Below, piece after piece: positions 54,788-64,000 of a stretch of DNA of 64,000 nucleotides. The DNA comes from Oopsacas minuta. Its lineage: Eukaryota > Porifera > Hexactinellida > Lyssacinosida > Leucopsacidae. The stretch spans positions 985,080 to 1,049,079 of the forward strand of contig JAKMXF010000332.1 of the NCBI GenBank assembly GCA_024704765.1. The letters are read 5' to 3'. Every line of letters begins with the position of its first letter. Position 1 is the first letter of the stretch. Position numbers and translations under genes: made by a program. The notes under the pieces are model-generated. The model was not told the DNA's origin. It saw nothing but the letters and a program-made list of their open reading frames with translations, and made no database searches.

Positions 54788-56983
54788 CTATGAATTAATT
54801 ATAAGTGAATCAACAATTTCGTCTATGGAAGAATCTAGTAATCTATTTTCGGTATTATCCCTACAACACTTTGCTCTTTTTGTGTGGCCGTGTTCCCCAC
54901 ACCTTTCACAAACTAAACTTGAACGAAATTGATTCAATACAGGGTCACTTTCAGAGGCCAGTCTCACGAAAATGTCCATTGCATTATCTTCAAATGAAGA
55001 CTTCCTTGCAAGATTCTCCCTATACTTTCTTAGTAACTTGTTGCATGCCTCGGATCCCTCTTCAGAGAAACTTTTCAGACCTCGCCCAAGGTTGAACTCT
55101 TTCAAAATTTCTTCTGAGTGAGCTAATACCCTGTGTAATGTTGGGGTAATGCTCACCCAAGGTAATGAATCAACGATCAAGAGATATGTATCGGTGCATA
55201 GATCACCAAAGACCTCGGTGTTAATGATCCTGTCTGAATTGATTATTCGAAGAATAGCTGACAAGTGTGTATGTAGTTTTGAAAGTGTTTCTTTGTGTTC
55301 TGTTTCAACAACTGACAATACACACTCAATGTATTTCGAATCACAGGAAAATGCTCGACGAGCTACACTACCAGTAGAGCTAGTACCTCCACTTGCATTC
55401 GGCTGATCTATCCTCATTCCTGTCTTCCCTTCAATCAGATTTCTGACAAATATCATTGAATTTTTTATCGTCAAAGATGTTGGTGACCATGTACGTTTTC
55501 CACAATTCAAATGATAAATTAGTAGATTGAACCACCTGAAAATGCCAGTGTACGAGTGTAACGGAGATGCTGGAAGGATGTTTATTGTTGAGGTTGGTTC
55601 GTGCGTTATGTTACAACGTTGGTTTGAAGGAAGTGAGAAGAACGAATGGCTGTCTTCTATTTCACCGAAAAGTTGAATTGCATCAGTAATGTACCTGTTG
55701 ATAGGAAATCCCTGTATTATCAACTCACGATCACTGAGTTCCTTATGTGTTGCTGTACATAATTGACAACTTGCCCCACCTGCCCCAGATAGAATTCCTG
55801 CCATTTTCCCATCAAGCATTGATCGAACAATGTCGACTCGTACTTGCTGATCAGGGCCAAGAGTAAATCCTTCACTTCTCATAAGATCAGTATCAGTATT
55901 GATTAGATCGTCCATAAATCGCTTGATATTAGCTTCGTTTTCTTTCGCAGCGAGGAGGAAAATCGGACGTTGAGCAAAAGGAGAATTGGGAGTGTTATTT
56001 TTCCAGAGTTCGCGACCGCTATTGCTTATTATCTTTACAGCTCTGAAACAGAATAAGATAAACGACTTAGTATCTGTATTCGTGTTTGATTGATTATATA
56101 CAGTGTGACTTCCAGAGCCATCTAATCCGTCTGCTATCTGGAATTGTAGGGGATAATCTTGAGCTGTAGGTGGCGGTAGCGTAGACATAAGCCTGCAAAA
56201 AGTATGGCGGACGTGATGGGCATATGGCATATATACACCAAGTGGAGTTTCAGGATTGGGGTACATCTGAATATCCGACCGTAAAATTATACTGTTTCTT
56301 TCTTCTACTACCCTATAGTATGCCGGGAAACGAATATCGCTAGATAGCAAGTGATGTCGGAGTTGTGTGTATTTCCTCCTGCCAATTTCTAGGAGATCTA
56401 CAAGGAACACTGTCTTGGTAACATCGAGCTCTTTCTTCAACAATTTACCGAATTGACCCGAAAACTTGTCATAGACTACAGATTTTGAAACTTTAGCTAT
56501 TTCTCGCTGTTTTGTTTGGTTCGATAGTAGTTGCAAGGCAAGTGCAGCTATCTTGATTTCTGAAGTATTCTCAACGATTGAGAGTGCTTTGATAGATTCC
56601 AAGACATTTGAGAGTCGTGAGCGTTGTTGTTGCATCGTGAGATTGTCAATACTCTTCCTATGGCTTGCAGAGAGTGTGGATATGACTTCTTCTTCATCTG
56701 AAGACAGCTCAACGGTATCATAAAAACGGTTCCTCTTCAACTCTGGTTCCATGGATATACCACAATGCCACCAGTCTCCCTCTAAGCAATCTAGCGATTT
56801 CTTTGCCTTCCTGATCCTGCTTCTTACTCGGAGGAGCGTTGCTTCCAATTGTTTCCTTTCTTCGAAGTCCATTTGAAAGTTCTGCTCAAAGAAACTGAGT
56901 GTCGTCGAGATACAGTTGTTGTTGTCTTTCAAAATCTTCGCAAATTCAAGATGAGAGTTAGGAAAAGTTAGTTCTTGAGTCAT
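54788..56983 (-). CDS. Transib/RAG1-like transposase, intact
   Basis: 731 residues in one uninterrupted frame, from MTQELTFPNSHLEFAKILKD (start at 56983) to the stop at 54788. Blocks that match Transib transposases and the RAG1 core: VFLVDLLEIGRRKYTQL (about 192-208); IADGLDGSGSHTVYNQ (283-298, first catalytic Asp at 285 or 288); MLDGKMAGILSG then CQLC (389-409, zinc-binding CxxC); ASPLHSYTGIFRWFNLLIYH (472-491); GMRIDQPNASGGTSSTGSVA (522-541); FSEEGSEACNKLLRKYRENL (639-658), which aligns with the catalytic-Glu box of RAG1 (SEGNESGNK). The tail has CERCGEHGHTKRAKCC (692-707), a zinc-knuckle-like motif. Which residue is the second catalytic acid is unclear. No RING-type N-terminus and no RAG2-like neighbour are seen. 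It could be a live element or a domesticated gene; no terminal repeats were found. Confidence 0.85.
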   Translation of the reverse strand: MTQELTFPNSHLEFAKILKDNNNCISTTLSFFEQNFQMDFEERKQLEATLLRVRSRIRKAKKSLDCLEGDWWHCGISMEPELKRNRFYDTVELSSDEEEVISTLSASHRKSIDNLTMQQQRSRLSNVLESIKALSIVENTSEIKIAALALQLLSNQTKQREIAKVSKSVVYDKFSGQFGKLLKKELDVTKTVFLVDLLEIGRRKYTQLRHHLLSSDIRFPAYYRVVEERNSIILRSDIQMYPNPETPLGVYMPYAHHVRHTFCRLMSTLPPPTAQDYPLQFQIADGLDGSGSHTVYNQSNTNTDTKSFILFCFRAVKIISNSGRELWKNNTPNSPFAQRPIFLLAAKENEANIKRFMDDLINTDTDLMRSEGFTLGPDQQVRVDIVRSMLDGKMAGILSGAGGASCQLCTATHKELSDRELIIQGFPINRYITDAIQLFGEIEDSHSFFSLPSNQRCNITHEPTSTINILPASPLHSYTGIFRWFNLLIYHLNCGKRTWSPTSLTIKNSMIFVRNLIEGKTGMRIDQPNASGGTSSTGSVARRAFSCDSKYIECVLSVVETEHKETLSKLHTHLSAILRIINSDRIINTEVFGDLCTDTYLLIVDSLPWVSITPTLHRVLAHSEEILKEFNLGRGLKSFSEEGSEACNKLLRKYRENLARKSSFEDNAMDIFVRLASESDPVLNQFRSSLVCERCGEHGHTKRAKCCRDNTENRLLDSSIDEIVDSLIINS

Positions 56984-57637
56984 TGAAAAAAGCGTAGAAA
57001 ACGGTTGATTATCAGCAAATTCAATTTGTTAATGTCATATTAATCATGTATTTATATATTAGATTTATTGGTAATTGGAATGCTGCAATCGAGTAGATAA
57101 ATTTAGCATATAAATTGCATAGCAACAAAAAGGTGACAATGGAATTCGCTGAAATTTTTCATGTTGCGCACTGTTTCGGGGCGTATCATTTTAATATGTC
57201 TTTCTAGATATTATAATGCCATTTTGGAATTAATTTCTAAGTGGTGTTTTGTGGTGTTTTTTTTGCGGCCATTTGGAAGTTCTTTTTTTAAAAATATTGT
57301 ACCTCTAAAGTACCATTAGTCAAATCAACTTTGAATCCAAATGTAGTAAAGATACACTGACGAAAATGGGAAATCAGATTTAGCATAACTGAATTGTGTT
57401 GAGGAAATAAAATAAATGAGATTCGGAGAATTCTGTGACGCTCTCAAGTAAACTTAAATTGGTGCTAATATTAACATCACTGAAACCGCAAATAGAACTA
57501 TTTTTGATTGATTCTTTAAATTCATATTGTGAGAGCTATATGTATTCGATCGAATTGAAATTTGAAATTAACATTATTCAAACAAACAAGAACGAGTTTA
57601 AACCATTAAAAATGAAATCTATTTTTTTGTCTATTCT
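56984..57637. other. 5' flank of the RAG1-like gene
   Basis: AT-rich DNA, no other gene. I searched for a CACWRTG-type Transib/RAG terminus and its partner left of 54788. CACTGTT at about 57168 is the only loose candidate and has no mate. Confidence 0.45.
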
Positions 57638-58136
57638 TTGCATTCAAACCACTGTGAGGTGAAGGTCGCACTATCTGCTGGCAATAGAATGGCTATGGTA
57701 TTTTGGGATATGGAAGGAATTCTACTTCTTTATTGGTTACCAGAAATGACCACCATCAACAATGATTACTACATCGAAGAATTAATGGAATTCTTATTAA
57801 TCCTTTTAATCCGGAGATGCGAGACAAGTTGACACATGGAGTACAACTCCAACATTACTACGCAATGCCTCATATAAACTCCAAAGCAATGGATGCAATT
57901 CACCACTTGGGTTCCGAATGCCCCCCTCACCTCCCTTATAGTCCAGACCTGGGTCCCAGAGACTACTGGTTATTCGGAGAGATAAAGAGGCCGCTTCGTG
58001 GGAAGAGATTTGATGCTTTTTCAACGGCCAGACAAGAAAGTGAAACATCGATAATAGGTCCATCAAAAGAATTCTATTCCACTGGGATAGAAAATCTGCC
58101 AGGACGATGGATATGATATATAGAGTTAAAGGGATA
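57638..58136 (+). pseudogene. mariner transposase, C-terminal half
   Basis: Blocks: SAGNRMAMVFWDMEGILLLY, WLPEMTTINNDYYIEELME, a shift near 57810, KLTHGVQLQHYYAMPHINSK, PYSPDLGPRDYWLFGEIKRP (third Asp), and LRGKRFDAF. The family's second catalytic Asp (HDN) has become Tyr (HYY), so the copy is dead as well as truncated: the DNA-binding half and first Asp are missing. Confidence 0.9.
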
Positions 58137-58552
58137 ATTTTCCAAGATTTGACAACGATTATTTATTGGTTTTGGTTTATTTAACTGAATGTCAATTATC
58201 AGTATTCTGTTCGAAGCGATTTCGACTTCGCTTTCAAGCTAGATGGCGTAGAGAATCACAATATCATATCAGTATTTTCGTTGTATTTCACTTGGTCCTA
58301 ACGCGAGTTCACTATTGAGAATGTTACTAAAAATTCTATCTATTCAGACTGGGATCAAACGATTCTAGTATTTGTTTAAATGGAAATCAGGGCTTAAATG
58401 GTTGATACGAAATTTCTAATTCATTATCTAACCACCGTCCAGGGATATTGTACATTTCAACAATATATTCAGGTGTCTAATAATTTTACCATACTTTGCT
58501 TTTATAATATTAGCTCATTGTTTATTTATTCCTTTGGCACATTCCAAATTCA
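58137..58552. other. no gene recognised
   Basis: About 400 bp of AT-rich DNA between a mariner remnant and the THAP-bearing element. No signal seen. Confidence 0.45.
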
Positions 58553-60590
58553 TGTTCTGCTCCCAGATGTACTACTGGATACTACAATGATCATAGTGGT
58601 GTTGCAGTGTTTCACATTCCTTCCGGGCCGCAAGATATCGTCCATAAGTGGAAACGATTTCTGCATACAGAAGTTAATTATTTCTTTAGAACTTGGATAT
58701 AAATCAAAATGATAATTCTACGGTTGAGGCTTAATTTTTCAGTAGGTAATTGTGTAATTATGTGATAGATCTTCACACGATGATAAACATTTATATTTGT
58801 GCTAAGCACTTCGATTCTGATCATATAGTTGACACGGAAACTTATCTTGACATTGATGGTCAAACGAAGATAAGATCAATAAAGGCTACTTTGAAGGAAG
58901 GTGCAATACCTAAATATCTTCCTGGTTGCCTTGATCGTCTGAATGATCAAACTATTAAATATCCAAGGCTTGATAGAGACAAAAAGGAACGTGATTCACA
59001 AATCCAGGTATGTGTCAAATATTTAGGTTGTATTCTTATATGTTTTATGGTATCGTACTATATAGGCAATTAAACAGAGCGTTGATGTATTTGAAGAAGA
59101 GCAGAAACATCACTGTCTCTATTTTAGATGCTATAAACACTAAATCACAAAACGTAAAGATCCCCCAAGAATTGATTTTTGGAATATGGGTGATGTAATT
59201 AGTATCGTCCATCTAACAACAAATAGTGGAGTTATTTCTGTAGATAGTTTTACTATTGACAAATATCTTCAAGTGAGATGTTACCATCATGGGATATTAG
59301 TGAATCTATCAATCAAATCTATTTGTGATATGCGTCAGATCTCTACATTGATTCATGAATTGTCTGATTACACAGGATATAATGCAGTTTATGAACATTG
59401 TTTCTAACATTACTCACTTTTTATAATCTATTTAGAGCTTTCACATTGCATTTCTTCTATGAAAAATAAGCTATCTCCTTGCTGAACAAGTATTCGGTCA
59501 GTCTGGTAGGATTCATAATATATTAAGATAAATTCATGTGAGTACAAATTATCTTATGGTTTTAACTACCTACAAGTCCCCAACCTATTATCCCCAGCTC
59601 TATTTTATTTTGGGCCAGCTAGAAAACTCTACTGTAAAGAAGACATGTCGCCGGGATAATATGGTTACAATGATATTACCCTTAAAGTGTCAATTACCAT
59701 CTTCTGCTTGTTACAGACTACTTCGTAATATGAATTGTGTTTCTATGACTCACGAATCATCATTCTTTCGGTTATATTCTAAATTTGCCTTGATACGGAT
59801 TTCTTGACTTATCTCAGAGCAGAAACAACCGAATTTAACCAATATGGACGTCATGTTTGCCTTGATATTGATAAGATTCATGTGAAATCTTGCATTAGTC
59901 ATGAAGGTTAGTTGTTGTATTATTGCAATTGATGAAGCGATTCTATATATTTTGTTTTTATAAGGAGAAAAGTTTATTGGTCTTGCTGGATGTTCAAAAT
60001 CAGATTAGATAGATGCAGCCAAACTGTTTTATGTTTTATGATACCCAGCTTGTATAAGAAATGGTCTAGTGTTGTGCGTTTGTTGCCATTAACCAATCCT
60101 AAAGCAACAGATTTACTTGCAATTACTCAGCAAATAATTTGTGATATCGAATAGTGTGGATTAATTGTAGATGCGATTATCTCAGATAACTATCCTTTGA
60201 ATGTGAGTCTTTTCAGTTACTTGGGAATGATACAGATCTTCTAGCCTGTTTCCCTCATCCCAATAGTAGTGCACACTCTATTTATCTAGTTTTTGATTTG
60301 TACACATCATCAGTCTATTAGGAATATATGGATCAATCAAAAAGATGATGACTGTGCATTATTTTATCCAAACTTTGAAGATATTTCCAATTCTACTCAC
60401 CAAGTACGATTGGCGATTGAACGTTCGCCAGTTCCCAACAATTTTCTAAGGTCGGATTCAAGATTACTTTTAGTGCAGCTAACTCTTCTTAAACTTGATA
60501 GTGAGGCGTTTGAAGACTTGGATTATGAGTGTTTCGATTGCTGTACAGAAGGATAGGCTTATTACATTGACTTTTGACAACAATAGCCAA
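58553..60590 (+). pseudogene. P-element/THAP9-like transposase, decayed
   Basis: The THAP zinc finger is readable in two parts. CSAPRCTTGYYNDHSGVAVF then HIPSGPQDIVHKWKRFLHTE lies at 58553-58672. After about 110 bp ending in a T-rich tract and CAG (58731-58742, a possible small intron) comes IYICAKHFDSDHIV then LKEGAIPKYLPG (58790-58930), completing the C2CH pattern. The P-type core follows in many frames: CYRLLRNMNCVSMTHESSFF near 59700, IDEAILYI near 59925, RLLPLTNPKATDLLAI then IICDIE near 60080-60150, IVDAIISDNYPLNVSLF near 60165-60215, and SAHSIYLVFDFVHIIKSIRN then IWINQKDDD near 60275-60350. The last is the FDxVHLxKxIRNxWxNQKD signature of P transposase and THAP9. Stops and shifts are frequent; no ends were identified. 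Confidence 0.85.
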
Positions 60591-60935
60591 TTGTTTACTT
60601 AACAATCAGGCTAAGAATCTAAATATTCCCACTGTTCCTCAGATAATAAAAGGAAATATCTCAATTATCTTCTAAATAATTACATTGTATTCATCATTGT
60701 ATTTCATAATGTGTCTTATTTTATACTTGTGTTTGTACTGGGAAGCAATTAAATAACCATACTGCTATATTTATGATAATAATAATAATACTTAAATAAG
60801 AATAAGAATAAAGTAATTTATTATGATATACATGTGTTGTAGTCTAGAAAAGTCGACTGGATCTTATCCCTAGTCCAAAGTAGTGAAATGGCCTTATATT
60901 TAGTAGGCTTTGATGTAGACTATGCCAGATAGTGA
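60591..60935. other. spacer with (ATA)n tract
   Basis: AT-rich DNA with a short simple repeat (AATAATAATAATA at about 60777-60790). Nothing else seen. Confidence 0.45.
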
Positions 60936-61440
60936 CCATAGATGAGACTTGAATATACTATTTTCAGCCCAATTCTAAGCAGAAATCTAAGTGCTGGCTT
61001 CATCCTGATGAGCCACGGCCTAAAAACACTTCCAGATTTCTGTACCAAGGAGGTGATGTATTTATGCTATTGCGTTTGATGCATACGGTCCAGTGTCTCA
61101 AGTTTGAGTCCCAAAACGGGTAGTATGTGCTGGAAACTTTATTATACTCAAGTACTCACAGAAGTTATAAAGCACTACTTAGAGTGCCGGCCGAGAACTG
61201 GTCCAAGTGGAATAAAGCTTTTGCATGATAATGCAAGAAGCCACAAGGCTAGGAAAATTTTTAATATTCGAAATATTCTTGAAAATTATTTAAATTGTTT
61301 TATATCCTCCTAGCACGATCGGGATAGCTTTGATAGTCTCTTGCAACATTGCATTACGTTGAGATGTTATGATATGCCGAGTATTATTGGTACTGAAGCT
61401 TTATTGATGAATGCAGTTGCTATTAGTATACCTGAAGACA
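60936..61440 (+). pseudogene. mariner transposase fragment
   Basis: Readable blocks: FILMSHGLKTLPDF-like text near 61000, SPKTGSMCWKLYYTQVLTEV near 61105, and GIKLLHDNARSHKARK near 61215 (second catalytic Asp). The part after 61260 is no longer alignable. The wording is near that of the mariner at 49521-50592 (LHDNARxHK), but it is much more decayed. Confidence 0.78.
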
Positions 61441-61468
61441 TACGTATATATTACTAGCTTTGGGTCTA

Positions 61469-63872
61469 GCACATTTGCGTACATCACACATGCGTACAGT
61501 ATGTTATTATTTGTTGAATTCAAACAAATTCCTATATATATATATATTTAATGATTAGGCCATGTAAAATAAAATACTTGTTTCTCATCCATTTTTTCTG
61601 CGAAATAGGGGCGGGGGGCGGCATTTTATTTTATTTTTTGCATAGCGTAATTTTACTAATTTATTTAAACTATCTCGTTAATACGAATTTCTGATAAGAC
61701 GAACAATATTCGTACATAATCAGGTCCCTACAACCGTACTTCAATGGATATTACTCCGGTTTATGAGCTCCAGAAAGGCGAATAAATTTTAACCGTACGG
61801 TCCATTGGTGTTCGTATTAAGCTTCGCCTGTATATGGAAAACGCGATTAATCTATAATTGTATATAATAATAATGATAAAAATAATAATAATAAAATTTA
61901 GTACACACCACAGGGCTGATTTTTGCCATGCAGGGAGAAGTATTTAGGCCTGACTCGGACAGGTTTGAGTCTTGGACGGAAATTCACACCTGACGAAATT
62001 ATGATACCATTGCCACCTTTTTGGATTTTGAAAAATCACATGATTAGCCAAACTGCCCAGCCACCTAGCAAGCGAAGGGCGCTAATGTTAAATAATAAGC
62101 TTGTTTCGAAGATGCTCATCTGCGAATATAAGTATTAAATAAAGATATGTATTAAAATAAAAAAATTACCGAGGAGGGAGATTAAATGGGGCGGGCGGGG
62201 ATGATAAACAAGTATATTATTTTATATGGCCTTATAACAGAAAATAACAAGTATAATAAATATAGGTATGATTAAAATCTGGTTCTAAAAGCAAGGCCTC
62301 TTAAGTACACTAATATTAGCCTGTGAAAAAATGAAGTTACTAGGTTGAATATTGCCTTTTCATTATCAATTGATTTTTTCGTTTTTTTAGGGTCTTCACC
62401 GTGGGTAAATTTCAGCTGTTTTAACTCGGCATTACCTTGTTCCGTTTTAAGGCAATCTATGAATTTCCAAATTGTAGGGTAATGACAACCACATGTGCTT
62501 TGAAATCCACGATGCCATGCTTCTACTAAGTTTGTACTTCTCGGCAAGCCTTGTGGAACAAGATGAAAATTGTTCCAAAGAGATATTGCGAAGAGAGGAG
62601 TATTCCTTTCCCCATTCAAGTTTAGAATGCCTATGTAATTTTCTCCAAAATACCTGCAGAGAGGATATGCATTTTCTGGGAAAGTCATGGTCAGCTGTTG
62701 GAAAGACCAGCCGACGAGAGTTTGGGTGGGACGAAAGCTAGAGCAGGCAGCACACGCATGGTTAATGCAAATTCCGGATCATTATGATATTCTGACTGCA
62801 GGCCAAGAGACTGAAGTTTCCTATAAACTGACTGTGAGAGATGGAAAAAGCACGCTTTCACTTGATTTAATGTCCAAATTGAATTGAAAGAATTGATTGC
62901 TGCTTGCTCAAAGTCGACGAAAAAGTAGTGCAGTTGACAATTCGGACAGGCATCACGAATAACTTTCCACATTTTAGTGTATGTGGCAATTGATTTGTTC
63001 GGGAGTAGCGCGTATACACATGGTAATAAATGACCATTTTCAAAATGATTGGCTCCTCCAATAAGACAATGAACTGTGTATAATTGGCAAAGAGAGTAGG
63101 GACTGTTTTGAATGTGCCATCGGCTAGCCAGATCTTTGACATGGTCAAAAATTCTGTTCTCTTTAGTTGCAAATATCACTATCCTATCGGGGCCAATGCC
63201 AGAGTCGTAGAATAGAAAATTCCTGTTAACATTGTCTTGATGTTTTCAGCGTCTAATTGAAGTTCTTCAAGAGATACTGGATTAGGTGGAGCAATACGTT
63301 GCCTTTTATACATCATTTTCAGAGCGTGTTGATTTGGAAGCAGAGATTCAGACAATAAACTAGTCATCTCTCCTATCACAACGTGTGGATTGTCATTAGT
63401 TTCTCTCCCTCGCTTCCTCATTAAATCTTTCATGACTGTTACCTCACCTTTACCGTATTCCTGTGGGTGAGAATGTTCCCCAGACTTTTTGATGATTGTC
63501 TCATCAACGGAGTGTATTCTAGCTTTACATCCTCGCACATCACATCGCCACTCCTTTTTGATAGCTCCCCAATGGAAAATATACAAATATCTGTCGTGGG
63601 ATAATTTGTTAGTCCCCTTTGAAGATTTGACTATTTGGAATGAAGTATCGCTATTAGCAGACATTAGATACTTGGTGATAAAATATCCAGCTCATCCAAT
63701 GCATTTTATAGATCTCGAAATAATTTTGTAATTAGAGTTTATTTATCTGTGAAACCTTTAATTAACTTGTCAAATGTACATTACATTGTACACAACTGTG
63801 ATGTACGCAACTGTGAACTATAAACATTGTACGCAAGTGTTATGTACGCAAGTGTGATGTACGCAAATGTGC
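61469..63872 (-). mobile_element. FLYWCH-MULE element with inverted ends
   Basis: The left end GCACATTTGCGTACATCACA at 61469 is exactly inverted at the right, as TGTGATGTACGCAAATGTGC ending at 63872. Beyond the exact 20 bp, further GTACGCAAGTGTGAT-like units follow at the right end (63780-63872), so the terminus is a short tandem array. The flanks (GGGTCTA and GGCTCCCCTA) do not give a clear 9-bp duplication. It encloses one MULE transposase and, at 61690-61850, probably an unrelated inserted repeat. Confidence 0.85.
62272..63664 (-). pseudogene. FLYWCH-type MULE transposase, few breaks
   Basis: A Mutator-like transposase read leftward. FLYWCH zinc finger: KLSHDRYLYIFHWGAIKKEW, RCDVRGCKARIH, HSHP. 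Middle: IGEMTSLLSESLLPNQHALK and RQRIAPPNP. MULE core: KIWLADGTFKTVPTLF (first Asp, in a shifted frame), LLPCVYALLPNKSIATYTKM, HYFFVDFEQAAINSF (second Asp), ACFFHLSQSVYRKLQSLGL. After one more shift near 62690 come YPLCRYFGENYIG and STNLVEAWHRGFQSTCGCHY (Glu), ending near 62272. About four frameshifts and no in-frame loss of the three acids, so this is among the better-preserved elements. Confidence 0.92.
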
Positions 63873-64000
63873 GGCTCCCCTAGCTTTATGGTATTCTAAA
63901 CTTTCAGTATGATGACCACCATTATTGACTCTATTATTAACAATGTACTCTGAAGTAATACCTGGTACACATACATTGTATATGAAATTATGAATAATAT

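Noticed and set aside
54788-56983. Interpretation as a true RAG1 gene
   Set aside because: No RING/zinc-finger N-terminus, length about 730 rather than 1000 residues, Transib-type wording in several blocks and no RAG2; only the transposase core and tail are RAG-like.
57168-57174. CACTGTT as a Transib/RAG-type terminus
   Set aside because: No inverted partner on the other side of the gene and no 5-bp duplication.
63735-63872. Possible CRISPR-like or satellite array
   Set aside because: Units are short, unevenly spaced and diverged, and the innermost part is inverted at 61469, so it is better explained as a MULE terminus.

Overview
The window looks like animal nuclear DNA, most likely from an invertebrate. 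It is AT-rich, uses the standard stop codons, carries GT-AG introns, and holds two metazoan housekeeping genes surrounded by decayed transposons. I cannot name the species. No bacterial operons, rRNA, tRNA or CRISPR arrays were seen.

Host genes. A serine/threonine protein phosphatase 1 (PP1) catalytic-subunit gene runs on the + strand. One exon lies at 3530-3979 and the last exon at 29441-29701, separated by a single intron of about 25.5 kb. The 5' exons, encoding roughly the first 99 residues, are not in the window. A complete, intronless COMMD4 gene lies at 52310-52912.

Mobile DNA, left to right. There is a decayed Tc1/mariner copy (1.8-2.8 kb). The giant PP1 intron follows and holds: a hAT with a Tc1 element nested in its 3' part; a KRBA2/GIN-like integrase remnant; a broken Transib/RAG1-like transposase gene (11.7-13.8 kb); a ZNF862-like hAT fused to a second integrase remnant; an inverted pair of pogo-like MITEs; a second Tc1 element with clear ends; and a dead LINE carrying a 147-bp MITE with an 8-bp target duplication. 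Beyond PP1 come a DUF4371-type hAT with a Tc1 inside it, a third KRBA2-like element split by a MITE, a PIF/Harbinger element with exact ends, a PIF1-like helicase fragment, a GTF2IRD2-like hAT, a FLYWCH-MULE split by a mariner, then COMMD4, a mariner scrap, an intact 731-residue Transib/RAG1-like protein gene (54788-56983, minus strand), more mariner scraps, a decayed P-element/THAP9-like transposon, and a second FLYWCH-MULE with inverted ends.

The most notable item is the intact Transib/RAG1-like gene. It is the only long uninterrupted transposase ORF here. It has RAG1-like catalytic boxes and a zinc-knuckle-like C-terminal tail, and a decayed relative lies 41 kb away in the PP1 intron. It could be a recently active element or a domesticated gene; the sequence alone does not decide.
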